The notes beneath the pieces were generated by a model. It was given only the letters and a program-made list of their open reading frames with translations, was not told the DNA's origin and did no database searches. The translations under genes were made by a program, and so were the position numbers. 64,000 bases of DNA, taken from CADEED01 sp020442965 (GTDB lineage: Bacteria; Pseudomonadota; Gammaproteobacteria; Steroidobacterales; Steroidobacteraceae). Of the stretch, positions 18,320 through 26,757 are shown piece by piece. The stretch is taken from positions 186,001 through 250,000 of the forward strand of contig JAWLAH010000003.1 in assembly GCA_041395525.1 (NCBI GenBank). The letters are read 5' to 3'. Within the stretch, counting starts at the first letter, position 1. Each line of letters begins with the position of its first letter.

Positions 18320-18545
18320 TTGTGCATTGTCTGTGGACAAGCTTGTGGATGGAACTATCCCCAAAGTGCCCACAGGCAGTACATTGGTTGCGAGTCCAAT
18401 GGTGCCACGAATAGTACGGTGGCAAGTGTCTGGCGGACAAACGAATTTCGTGGATATCCACATTGTCCACCGGCTCTGCCTCTGCAACTACTAATCCTAA
18501 TTCAATACTAAAATCGTCGAACAGAAATACGGAAGGTTAGCGCGC
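18320..18545. other. Putative chromosomal replication origin (oriC) between dnaA and dnaN
   Basis: A 226-bp non-coding gap, more AT-rich at its right end, with several DnaA-box-like 9-mers (consensus TTATCCACA). I see TGTGGACAA at 18332 (one mismatch on the reverse strand), TGTGGATGG at 18344 (two), CTATCCCCA at 18355 (two), ATATCCACA at 18454 (one) inside a GTGGATATCCAC palindrome, and TTGTCCACC at 18463 (two). An AT-rich stretch at about 18481-18515 could serve as the unwinding element. The dnaA-dnaN position is where Pseudomonas-type origins lie. Function is inferred from position and box clustering. Confidence 0.75.
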
Positions 18546-19643
18546 ATGAAGTTTTCGGCCACTCGTGAACAATTTCTGACCCCGCTGCAGAGCGTGATCG
18601 GTGTAGTCGAGCGACGGCAGACTATGCCCGTGCTCTCGAATGTTCTACTCGCGGCGCGCAATGATCGCCTGAGCATCACGGGGACCGATCTCGAAGTTGA
18701 GTTAGTAGCAGCCAGTGATGTCGCGGTGCAGCAACCCGGCGAAATTACCGTGCCTGGGCGCAAGTTGTTAGATATCTGCCGCGCCTTGCCGGAAGCGACA
18801 AAAATCACAGTGACTACGGATGGCGATCGTGTGACGATTCGCGCCGGCAAGAGCAGGTTCACGTTGTCGTCCTTGCCTGCCACGGAGTTTCCCGTGGTCG
18901 AGGAGATCAACGAGCAGCAGGCACTAACTATTGCGCAAGGCGAATTCCGCCGCCTCATCGACAAGACGCAGTTCTCGATGGCGCAGCAGGACGTGCGCTA
19001 CTATTTGAATGGCCTGTTGCTCGAGACGGACGGGAAATTGCTGCGTGCAGTGGCAACCGATGGCCATCGCCTGGCATTGTGCGAAGCAACACTGGAAGTG
19101 AAGGCGAAGATCAATCAGCAGGTCATTCTGCCGCGGAAAGGCGTGCTCGAGCTGCAGCGGATACTCGGGGCTGACGGAACGGTGGAATTCAGCATCGGCA
19201 ATAATCACGTTCGAGCACAGATCGGCGACGTTCGCTTCACTTCGAAGCTAATTGACGGACGTTTCCCGGAGTACGGTCGGGTGATCCCGGCGAGCCCTGG
19301 GCGCACCGTCGAGGCTGATCGTGATGCACTGCGGCAATCTCTGCAGCGTACCGCTATTCTGTCAAACGAGAAGTTTCGCGGAATTCGGCTCACTTTGAAG
19401 CAAGATCTCGTCACGATCCAAGCACATAACCCGGAACAGGAAGAGGCCGAGGACCAGCTCGAGGTCGCGTACTCTGGAGAAGGGCTCGAGATCGGGTTCA
19501 ATGTGAACTATTTGCTCGATGCTTTGGGCGCAGTCGATACCGATAAAGTCATTCTGGCGCTGACCGACGGGAATAGCAGCTGTATTGTCCGAGAACCGGG
19601 AACACCCTCCGCACGCTACGTCGTCATGCCGATGAGACTCTGA
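18546..19643 (+). CDS. dnaN: DNA polymerase III beta subunit (sliding clamp)
   Basis: A 365-residue clamp that tethers the replicase to DNA. The N-terminus MKFSATREQFLTPLQSVIGVVERR, the central LLETDGKLLRAVATDGHRLAL block and the C-terminal YVVMPMRL are all typical; the final MPMRL strand contributes to the partner-binding pocket. A purine-rich GGAAGG lies about 9 nt upstream of the ATG. The gene follows the putative oriC and precedes recF by 22 nt, so dnaN-recF-gyrB probably form a transcript. Confidence 0.97.
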   Translation: MKFSATREQFLTPLQSVIGVVERRQTMPVLSNVLLAARNDRLSITGTDLEVELVAASDVAVQQPGEITVPGRKLLDICRALPEATKITVTTDGDRVTIRAGKSRFTLSSLPATEFPVVEEINEQQALTIAQGEFRRLIDKTQFSMAQQDVRYYLNGLLLETDGKLLRAVATDGHRLALCEATLEVKAKINQQVILPRKGVLELQRILGADGTVEFSIGNNHVRAQIGDVRFTSKLIDGRFPEYGRVIPASPGRTVEADRDALRQSLQRTAILSNEKFRGIRLTLKQDLVTIQAHNPEQEEAEDQLEVAYSGEGLEIGFNVNYLLDALGAVDTDKVILALTDGNSSCIVREPGTPSARYVVMPMRL

Positions 19644-19665
19644 GGCCGGTGACGCGACGAACGCG

Positions 19666-20724
19666 GTGGCGCTCGAGCAGCTCGTTGTTGACGATTTTCG
19701 CTGTTTACAGCATGTGGAATTGGAGCTCTCGCCCAAGCTGAACCTGGTCTGGGGCGAGAACGGAGCCGGTAAGACGTCGATTCTGGAGGCGGCTTTCGTA
19801 CTCGGTCGCGGGCGGTCATTTCGCACGCGTTTGTCGGAGCGCCTGATCCGCCAGGGCGCAGAGCGCTTCGTCGTTTTTGGACGGACGGATGGTACTCCGA
19901 GCCAATCGGTTGGAATCGAGGTATCCAAGTTGGGCGGGGCGCGAGCTCGCTTGGACGGCCGCAATCTGGAGTCCCTTTCGGAATTGTCCGCGGCGGTGTC
20001 GGTACAAGCCATCGACCCGGAGATTCATAAACTGATCGAGCAGGGGCCGGAGCGGCGGCGTCGCTGGCTGGATTGGCTGGTGTTCCACGTGGAACCAAAT
20101 TTCGGATCAGTCTGGACACGGTACTCGCGCTGCCTCCGTCAGCGGAATGCCGCGTTGCGCTCTCATTCCGCGACAGCCTCCGTCTGGGACCCCGAACTCA
20201 TATCCTTGGGCAATCTGCTGGCAGACGCGCGCTCGCGCGTCCTGGAGCGCCTACGCCCATTCTGGGAGCAAACCGTGGTCGCGCTGTCGGGCCTGGACCC
20301 AACGATGTCGATGACCCGGGGCTGGGCGCATGACCTGACGCTGGATGACGCCCTCGCGGCGGCTGGGGAGCGCGACCGAATCCGGGGCTCCTCCAGCGTG
20401 GGCCCGCATCGAATGGATATCCATCTTCGTCTGCATGGGAAGGTCGCACGGGACGTCCTATCCCGTGGTCAGCAAAAGCTCGTCGCAGCTTCCATGGTGA
20501 TTGCTCAGCTCAAACTACTGAACTGGGAGCTGGGCCTGCGACCGCTGCTTTTGCTCGATGATCCAGCGGCAGAGCTGGACGACCAACGATTGCGCCATTT
20601 TGTGAGCGAGATCGGTGCTCTCAATTGTCAGATGCTGATTACCTCTCTGCGCTCGGAAACGCAGCTATTTGGTGTCCCGGATCGAGTGTTTCACGTGGAA
20701 CACGGAGCGGTGGAAAGGGTATAA
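19666..20724 (+). CDS. recF: DNA replication and repair protein RecF
   Basis: A 352-residue SMC-like ATPase that helps load RecA at gaps. Walker A is GENGAGKTS (residues 30-38), the ABC-type signature is LSRGQQKLVAASM, and Walker B is LLLLDDPAAELD. The start is a GTG at 19666, 22 nt after dnaN; no better start gives the usual short N-terminus with the block FRCLQHVELELSP. Length is normal. It ends 27 nt before gyrB. Confidence 0.96.
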   Translation: MALEQLVVDDFRCLQHVELELSPKLNLVWGENGAGKTSILEAAFVLGRGRSFRTRLSERLIRQGAERFVVFGRTDGTPSQSVGIEVSKLGGARARLDGRNLESLSELSAAVSVQAIDPEIHKLIEQGPERRRRWLDWLVFHVEPNFGSVWTRYSRCLRQRNAALRSHSATASVWDPELISLGNLLADARSRVLERLRPFWEQTVVALSGLDPTMSMTRGWAHDLTLDDALAAAGERDRIRGSSSVGPHRMDIHLRLHGKVARDVLSRGQQKLVAASMVIAQLKLLNWELGLRPLLLLDDPAAELDDQRLRHFVSEIGALNCQMLITSLRSETQLFGVPDRVFHVEHGAVERV

Positions 20725-20751
20725 TTTCGCATCACAGTTCCAGGCTTTTCC

Positions 20752-23700
20752 ATGAGTAACGAAGACGTCTACGATTCCACTAAAATCAAAGTCTTAAAGG
20801 GCCTGGACGCCGTCCGAAAGCGGCCTGGAATGTACATCGGCGATACCGATGATGGTACCGGCCTCCACCACATGGTCTTCGAGGTGGTGGACAACGCCAT
20901 CGACGAAGCGCTCGCTGGCCACTGCGACCGCATAGTCGTCACCATTCACGCGGACGAGTCGGTCACCGTGACTGACAACGGTCGCGGCATTCCCACTGAC
21001 ATCCATCCGGAAGAGGGCCGTTCCGCCGCAGAAGTCATCATGACCATCCTGCACGCTGGCGGGAAATTCGATGACAGTTCCTACAAGGTTTCCGGCGGTC
21101 TGCACGGCGTCGGCGTCTCGGTGGTAAACGCCCTGTCCGAGCATCTCTGGCTCACCATCCATCGTGATGGCCAGAAGCACCAAATGGAATTTCGCCTGGG
21201 CGACGCGGTGGCACCGCTCGCAATCACCGGCACAACGACGGAGCGCGGAACCACTGTTCGATTCAAGCCAAGTCCAGCAACTTTCACGAATATCGCCTTC
21301 GAATACGACATTTTGGCGAAACGTTTGCGGGAGTTGTCGTATCTGAATGCGGGTGTGCTGATCGAGCTGGTTGACGAGCGCGACAACAAGTCCGACACGT
21401 TTCAGCACGAAGGTGGCCTGCAGGAATTCGTTGCGCACCTGAGCCGCACGCGCAGTCCCGTGCACCCCTCCGTGTTCTGGTTCAAAAAGCAGGAGGGCCT
21501 AATTAATGTCGAAGTGGCCCTCCAGTGGAACGATTCGTACACAGAATCGATGTATTGTTACACAAATAACATACCCCAGAAGGACGGCGGTACCCACTTG
21601 GCCGGCTTTCGTGCCGCATTGACACGCACGCTGAACGATTACATCGAAAAAGAGATGTCGGCGAAGAAGGAAAAGGTTCCGACGACGGGCGACGACGCTC
21701 GCGAAGGTCTGACCGCAATTTTGTCAGTGAAACTGCCCGACCCGAAGTTCTCGTCCCAGACGAAGGACAAGCTCGTGTCGTCCGAGGTGAAAGGCATCGT
21801 CGAATCGGCAGTCGCGGCAAAACTATCCGAGTTCCTGTTGGAGCATCCGACTGAAGCCAAAGCGATCGTCGCGAAAATCATCGACGCGGCGCGTGCCCGA
21901 GAAGCCGCGCGCAAAGCCCGCGAGATGACACGTCGCAAGGGCGCGCTCGATATCGCGGGATTGCCCGGCAAACTTGCCGACTGTCAGGAAAAGGATCCCG
22001 CGCTCTCCGAGATCTTCATCGTCGAGGGCGATTCGGCAGGTGGCTCCGCCAAGCAGGGGCGCGACCGGCGCACCCAGGCCATTCTGCCGCTAAAGGGCAA
22101 AATTCTGAACGTCGAGCGTGCGCGCTTCGACAAAATGCTGTCATCGGCCGAAGTCGGCACGCTCATCACCGCGCTCGGCTGCGGTATCGGCCGGGATGAA
22201 TTCGATATCGACAAACTGCGCTACCACCGCATCATCATCATGAGCGTCGATGCCGAGGAACATGTCTTCGTGCGTGACGTGAAGCAGGGCGTGCGCATGG
22301 TACGCATCGGCGCGTTCATCGACGATGCTCTGGCTGCGGCCCAGGTCCCACCGGGCAGCGTCGACAAGTTGACCAGCGATGCGCTCGGCGAGGTTCTGTG
22401 CTTCGGCCGCGAGGACCGCGAGATTCGCTTTCGCCCGATCAAGAGCGTAATTCGCCATCCTCTGCAGGAGAAATTGTTTGCCGTGCGCACCACGTATGGC
22501 CGCTCGGTGCGGGTGACCTCGAGCCACAGCGTCTTCGTCTGGCAAGACAATGCACTGGTGCTGAAACGCGGTGATGAGCTGCGTACCGCCGATCGGCTGG
22601 TTGCGCCGCGCACCCTGCGTCTGCCCGCCACCGCACCGCAGCGCATCGATCTGCTCGAGACCTTGTGGCAGATTCCAGCTGCGGCCGATCAGATCTGGCT
22701 GCGTGGACCAGCGGTCGAGAACTGGCATCGCTCCTGCGCGAGCGCTGCTGTCCACTTACCACTAACCACTGTCGCTCGCGGACAGGGCGGCGGATCGACA
22801 CCGCTCGAGGCAGACCAAGCGCCCGCTGATCTCGCCGGTACACGCGATTACGTGCGACTTGGTGCACTCAAACAAGAGGATCTCGACTGGTTCGCGGACC
22901 GCGACGATCTCGAACTGGCCCCAGAGCATACGGGACACCGAGGGATCCACCGGTTTCTGGCAGTTAACGAAGATCTGCTGTCGGTGCTTGGGTTCTATCT
23001 CGCCGCGGGTAGCTGCACTGAGCGGGGCGGCATCCGCTTTTCGATCGGTGCTAACACCCAGTGGTACGCCAGCGAGTTTTCGCAGCGATTGGCCCGACTC
23101 TTCGGTGTCCCTGCGATCGCTGCCGAATCGGTCGAGCGCAGCGCCGAACTGAAATTGATCAATCGCACTGCGACTATCGTTTGGCAGCGTGTCCTTGGTT
23201 TCGCGGGCGCAGACATTTCGACCAAGCGCATTCCTGATATCGTCTTTAACGTCGACGAGTCGCTCCGCCTCGAATTTCTCCGCGGCTACTTGCTGGGACA
23301 TTTGTCGGACGATCTGGCGACGAGCTCGCCGCAGTTGGTGTTCGCCACGTCGTCATACGATGTGGCCAGTGGTTTGATGTACTGCCTGTCATCGCTCGGC
23401 GTCATCGCGTCGCTGTCGGAGCGCGATCCGGACGGGGTGGCGCACAGCGCGCTCACGCAAGCCGCCGGCTCGAAGCTTCGCCATTGGACCATCTCGGTCG
23501 CCGCCAAAGAGGACATTGCCAAGCTGCAGCTCGTCTGGCGGGATCACGCTGACGCTGTCGATCTCGAGGCATTGGTCGCGTCGCCGGACGAGGCGACGAG
23601 CCGCCGCTTCATGGCTCTCGACGGTGACTTGATGGCGCTCGAGATCGAGACTATCGAAGAAGTAGCGCCGAGCAACGGTCAGGTCTATGACTTCTCGGTC

Positions 23701-24678
23701 GAGGGCGACGAGAACTTCGTCGCCGGTGTCGGCGGGCTTTGCTGCCACAACACCGACGCCGACGTCGACGGCTCGCATATCCGCACCTTGCTACTGACGT
23801 TTTTCTATCGACAAATACCGCTGCTGATAGAACGAGGACACATCTACATCGCGCAACCGCCGCTTTACAAGGTCAAGCGCGGCAAGAGCGAGGCCTACAT
23901 CAAGGATGACAACGAACTCAACGCGTTGCTGCTAACAGCAGCGCTGGACGGTACGGAGTTGCACGCGCAGCCGGGCGAGCCACCGATCGCCGGAGAACAG
24001 CTCGCGCATCTGGTCAAGCGCTACACGGAAGTCCAGGCAACGATTCGTCGCTGGTCACGGCGCTATGATGAGCGGCTGCTGGAGCATCTGATGTCGGCGC
24101 CGGAAGTCACGGCTGAGCATTTCAACCAACCGGATTGGCTCGCGGATTGGGCTGCCAAATTCGAAGCCAGTCTCAATGCCGATGACGATACGCCGCGCTC
24201 ATACCGGACCTCGATTCGTGCCGCTGACGAGAAAACCGGCGCGCGCATCGTAGTAGAACGGACCGAACATGGTTCGGTTACCGTGAAGCTGCTGCCGCGG
24301 GAATTCTTCGAATCGGCGGAATACCGGCGCATTGCCGAGTTCGGTCAGAATTTGCGGCAGTCAGTGGGCGCAAGCGGTTCGATCGTGCGTGGCAGCGAGC
24401 GTCACGACTACAGCTCGTTCAAGGATGCCATGACGTGGCTGTTCGACCAAGCGCGCAAGGGGCAAGCCATTCAGCGCTACAAGGGCCTGGGCGAGATGAA
24501 CCCGGAACAATTGTGGGACACCACGATCAATCCTGCGACGCGTCGGTTGTTACAGGTGCGCATCGAAGACGCGTTGGCTGCGGACGACATCTTCACGACG
24601 CTGATGGGCGATCAGGTGGAGCCACGGCGCGAGTTCATCGAGAAGAATGCGCTGTCCGTGGCGAATCTCGATATCTGA
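20752..24678 (+). CDS. gyrB: DNA gyrase subunit B with an in-frame intein
   Basis: A 1308-codon uninterrupted frame; after removing a 503-residue intein (residues 498-1000) the extein is 805 aa, the normal gammaproteobacterial GyrB length. Extein blocks: ATPase domain KRPGMYIGDTDDGTGLHH and GRGIPTDIHPEEG, GGLHGVG lid, transducer, TOPRIM glutamate in IVEGDSAGGSAKQGRDRR, then KLRYHRIIIM joining directly to TDADVDGSHIRTLLLTFF after splicing, and C-terminal QRYKGLGEMNPEQLW. GyrB supplies the ATPase and metal-binding half of the A2B2 enzyme. The intein splits the DxD metal-binding motif region, so splicing is needed for activity. No strong Shine-Dalgarno precedes the ATG. Confidence 0.97.
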   Translation: MSNEDVYDSTKIKVLKGLDAVRKRPGMYIGDTDDGTGLHHMVFEVVDNAIDEALAGHCDRIVVTIHADESVTVTDNGRGIPTDIHPEEGRSAAEVIMTILHAGGKFDDSSYKVSGGLHGVGVSVVNALSEHLWLTIHRDGQKHQMEFRLGDAVAPLAITGTTTERGTTVRFKPSPATFTNIAFEYDILAKRLRELSYLNAGVLIELVDERDNKSDTFQHEGGLQEFVAHLSRTRSPVHPSVFWFKKQEGLINVEVALQWNDSYTESMYCYTNNIPQKDGGTHLAGFRAALTRTLNDYIEKEMSAKKEKVPTTGDDAREGLTAILSVKLPDPKFSSQTKDKLVSSEVKGIVESAVAAKLSEFLLEHPTEAKAIVAKIIDAARAREAARKAREMTRRKGALDIAGLPGKLADCQEKDPALSEIFIVEGDSAGGSAKQGRDRRTQAILPLKGKILNVERARFDKMLSSAEVGTLITALGCGIGRDEFDIDKLRYHRIIIMSVDAEEHVFVRDVKQGVRMVRIGAFIDDALAAAQVPPGSVDKLTSDALGEVLCFGREDREIRFRPIKSVIRHPLQEKLFAVRTTYGRSVRVTSSHSVFVWQDNALVLKRGDELRTADRLVAPRTLRLPATAPQRIDLLETLWQIPAAADQIWLRGPAVENWHRSCASAAVHLPLTTVARGQGGGSTPLEADQAPADLAGTRDYVRLGALKQEDLDWFADRDDLELAPEHTGHRGIHRFLAVNEDLLSVLGFYLAAGSCTERGGIRFSIGANTQWYASEFSQRLARLFGVPAIAAESVERSAELKLINRTATIVWQRVLGFAGADISTKRIPDIVFNVDESLRLEFLRGYLLGHLSDDLATSSPQLVFATSSYDVASGLMYCLSSLGVIASLSERDPDGVAHSALTQAAGSKLRHWTISVAAKEDIAKLQLVWRDHADAVDLEALVASPDEATSRRFMALDGDLMALEIETIEEVAPSNGQVYDFSVEGDENFVAGVGGLCCHNTDADVDGSHIRTLLLTFFYRQIPLLIERGHIYIAQPPLYKVKRGKSEAYIKDDNELNALLLTAALDGTELHAQPGEPPIAGEQLAHLVKRYTEVQATIRRWSRRYDERLLEHLMSAPEVTAEHFNQPDWLADWAAKFEASLNADDDTPRSYRTSIRAADEKTGARIVVERTEHGSVTVKLLPREFFESAEYRRIAEFGQNLRQSVGASGSIVRGSERHDYSSFKDAMTWLFDQARKGQAIQRYKGLGEMNPEQLWDTTINPATRRLLQVRIEDALAADDIFTTLMGDQVEPRREFIEKNALSVANLDI
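22243..23751 (+). mobile_element. GyrB intein with decayed LAGLIDADG endonuclease
   Basis: The insertion begins with Ser1 (codon AGC at 22243) and ends Cys-His-Asn (AAC ends at 23751), followed by Thr+1 of the extein. Splicing blocks: block A starts SVDAEEHVFVRD; block B is VTSSHSVFVW with the TxxH motif; block F is VYDFSVEGDENFVAG; block G is GLCCHN/T. The central part has two dodecapeptide-like motifs of LAGLIDADG endonucleases, LLSVLGFYLAAGS and FLRGYLLGHLSDD. The acidic catalytic positions of both (LAEG and xxGDG in active enzymes) read Ala and His, so cleavage is probably lost while splicing residues are kept. At 503 aa the endonuclease-sized insertion remains in place. Confidence 0.93.
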
Positions 24679-24700
24679 TCTTGTCGTCGGATGCCACGAT

Positions 24701-25031
24701 CAGCGAGATTCCCGCCAACAATCAAAGGGACGATTGGTCGGGCAGAAAGTCGCGCTGAGACTGAAGGACCTCTGGGCAATTCGAGTGCGTCTGGATTTCG
24801 CCGAGCGCAGGCTGGAACCCGCACGCTTCAACCTCGCGATCGAGGGCGAACGGCGGGCCGGCGACTTGGCCAAGCTGGGTGTTCGAGACCTTGCGCGGGG
24901 CGATGCTGCGGACCAGGACCCTTCGAGCTGCGCAGTTGCTGTTAGGACACCGCGAGCGCGAGGACACCGTCCGATCCCTCGGCATCGAGGTCGAGGCTGC
25001 CTTGGAACTGGCGGACCAAACCGAGGTGTAG
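24701..25031 (+). pseudogene. Tyrosine recombinase (integrase) remnant with internal deletion
   Basis: From about 24701 one frame reads KGRLVGQKVALRLKDLWAI and then RFNLAIEGERRAGDLAKL, the N-terminal half of a short phage-type tyrosine recombinase widespread in Proteobacteria. Near 24900 the frame changes and the next readable block is TLRAAQLLLGHREREDTVR then LGIEVEAALELADQTEV with a stop at 25031, the C-terminal end of the same family. The middle, about 70 residues including the catalytic RxxR-side segment, is deleted, and no plausible start is left. It begins 22 nt after the gyrB stop, so an element once sat here. Confidence 0.8.
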
Positions 25032-25138
25032 CGGTATCGGTAGCTGGCGGCCGGATCGCGGTAAGCCAAGGCTCACGGCCGCCATCTCAAACTGGAGTCT
25101 AACCGCCAGCCATCCCGGTTGATCCCAAGCAGGCGGCC

Positions 25139-25522
25139 GTGACCGGCTACTTTCAGGAATGCTACATTCCTGATCCAGGATCCGCTTTGTACTGGGCGCA
25201 GGTCGTTTCAAAGACGTTGGATACGATTTTCCTATCGGGTGTACCCATCGCACTGCTGGCGGGCTTTGCGTTGCACCGTGCGCTGTTCCGCTCGCGCATT
25301 CCGAGCAGCCGAACGGCGCGCGCGCGACCGGGCTTGGCGACCGTCGGCCTGCCGCTAGTCTGCCTACTACTCTGGGTGGGCCTGTGCTTCGGCTTCAAAC
25401 TCTTGACTTGGAAACCATTTGCCGGGGATGCCCCCGGGAGCATTGAATTGACCAATTTCTTGCTGCTCGGGGGAGCCGCGTTCGTCGGCGGGTGGATTTC
25501 GGCTCGGCTGAGGCAACCTTAA
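25139..25522 (+). CDS. Small hypothetical membrane protein
   Basis: An open frame of 127 codons starting at a GTG at 25139. The product has three hydrophobic segments, roughly residues 30-47, 66-84 and 106-122, with a basic loop after the first (FRSRIPSSRTARARP) and a short basic tail. I do not recognise the family. It lies between the integrase remnant and a decayed stretch, which fits accessory DNA. The start is uncertain and no clear ribosome binding site is visible. It may be a real inner-membrane protein. Confidence 0.5.
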   Translation: MTGYFQECYIPDPGSALYWAQVVSKTLDTIFLSGVPIALLAGFALHRALFRSRIPSSRTARARPGLATVGLPLVCLLLWVGLCFGFKLLTWKPFAGDAPGSIELTNFLLLGGAAFVGGWISARLRQP

Positions 25523-26054
25523 GTCATTCAGGCGCGCTGCTATGCGACTCACCGTGACCCCTTGTCGTTAGTCGCGAATGTCCGCAATCAGGTGATTCAA
25601 TTTAGCCGCAAGGATGGCCGGAGGCGCGCGATTCACTTGGTCCGCCGCGACGAATCGTGATGTTTTGGCAGTACCAACCTTTCGCCTCGCGGATCGAGCC
25701 CTCAAGATCATCCTCTTCTTCAGAGATGTCTGGGTCGGACGCAGCTACATAGAGCTATAGAAGTCAGCGGGCATCGCCAACACCGAGATCGACGACCATG
25801 TCCAAGTCTCGCGTCATGCGCGGCGTAGCGTAGTGCGCCATCGCGACAGTCGTGGCGACTGGTACATCGGCCAATGATACGACGCTGATCACGAACGGTG
25901 GTGGCGTACGCGCCAGTCGTGGGGTCGGCTCCGGTTACGATCGTGCGAGTGATTTCGCCATCTAGGCCGGATCGATCCGGCAGGCGCCTGCGCTGCCCGG
26001 CCAGGGCCCGGTCTGAACGGCACTGCCGGCGGCGTCCTTCACGATCGTTAGTCG
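25523..26054. other. Non-coding, decayed stretch
   Basis: About 530 bp with no convincing intact gene. The only recognisable remains are fragments of a nucleotidyltransferase-like gene on the reverse strand (25764-25895, listed separately). Base composition is less GC-rich than in flanking genes. Together with the integrase remnant just upstream it looks like an old insertion that is being lost. Confidence 0.5.
25764..25895 (-). pseudogene. Nucleotidyltransferase (AbiEii/DUF6036-like) fragment
   Basis: On the reverse strand a short frame reads VATTVAMAHYATPRMTRDLD followed by MVVDLG, then a stop at 25764. This resembles the active-site region of small nucleotidyltransferases found in abortive-infection or toxin-antitoxin loci (pattern AxxxxGYxRxTxDLDxxV). 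In a neighbouring frame just beyond the stop PADFYSS continues the family pattern, implying a frameshift. There is no complete N- or C-terminus. Treated as a decayed remnant; the family assignment rests on one motif. Confidence 0.45.
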
Positions 26055-26429
26055 TTATAGCGACCGGTAGTCGCCGCGCGGCCCTGGCGTGATGTGAATG
26101 AGCTGCGCCGGCTCTACCATCGTCAGCTTGTGCCACTCACCCTTGCGCACGATGCAGGCGTCTCCTGGCCCTAACTCAATCGCCTTGCTCGGGTTCGATT
26201 CGCCAACGATGCGCAACCTGCCTGCAATCACGTACAGGATTTCGTCGCCGTCCGGGTGAACTTCGCCGTTGTGGGGGGCGTCGCTCGTCACCGAAACGAA
26301 GCCAATGGTCATACCATCGATCCGCTGCGGCGGCCCTGGCCTGGGCACCCGCGGCGTAACGGAAAGATCACGGTTCAAATCCAGAACAGAACGAGTGACG
26401 TCGACCGGTACGATTTGATCCATTTTCAT
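26055..26429 (-). CDS. Cupin-domain protein
   Basis: A 124-residue single-domain cupin. Cupin motif 1 reads HNGEVHPDGDEILYVIAG (metal ligands His, His, Glu pattern, here H-N-G-E-V-H and the later E) and motif 2 reads GPGDACIVRKGEWHKL with the fourth His ligand. No signal peptide. Cupins of this size are often mannose-6-phosphate-isomerase-like or small dioxygenase-like proteins; the substrate is unknown. It is the last gene of a reverse-strand run SDR - GST - SRPBCC remnant - cupin and may once have been co-transcribed with them. Confidence 0.82.
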   Translation of the reverse strand: MKMDQIVPVDVTRSVLDLNRDLSVTPRVPRPGPPQRIDGMTIGFVSVTSDAPHNGEVHPDGDEILYVIAGRLRIVGESNPSKAIELGPGDACIVRKGEWHKLTMVEPAQLIHITPGPRGDYRSL

Positions 26430-26449
26430 CCTCTTGCAACACGTTCCGT

Positions 26450-26757
26450 TCGCCTACGGTTCGATAATCGTCGATGCATCAGCGAACGCCACCTGTGCGC
26501 TTCAATCAACCGTGCTGTCGGACCAACGCCAGGCGATGGTCTTGCCAGCGTCGAGCGTCGCTGCTGCGGCGATTTCTCTGGCACCCTTGACCCTGGAAGT
26601 GCCATTCGACCGGTTCGCCGACACGCCGATGACCGGACGCTCGTGAAAGCCAGAGCTTGCCTGGCCATTCCGGGTCGGCGAATGCCGTGTAGATCTTCCC
26701 CGGTGAGGCAGCGATGGGCATTGTCACCGTCGCCCTGGATTGTCTGTCCTTGCTCAT
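26450..26757 (-). pseudogene. SRPBCC (AHSA1-type) protein remnant
   Basis: The frame from the ATG at 26757 reads MSKDRQSRATVTMPIAASP, then YTAFADPEWPGKLWLSRASG and RRVGEPVEWHFQG, the N-terminal half of an AHSA1-type START-like protein. At about 26590 the frame shifts; the continuing family sequence GAREIAAAATLDAGKTIAWRW is found in another frame and soon meets a stop. About 60 C-terminal residues normally present are missing or scrambled. The start codon overlaps the GST stop (ATGA), so it was once translationally coupled to the GST gene. Confidence 0.7.

Noticed and set aside
22243..23751. GyrB insertion as an ordinary domain expansion or two fused genes
   Set aside because: Precise Ser1/His-Asn/Thr+1 junctions and splicing blocks A, B, F and G explain it as an intein.
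25720..26136. Reverse open frame of 138 codons in the decayed stretch
   Set aside because: Product is Arg-rich and not recognisable; the real remnants in this area are in other frames and are broken.
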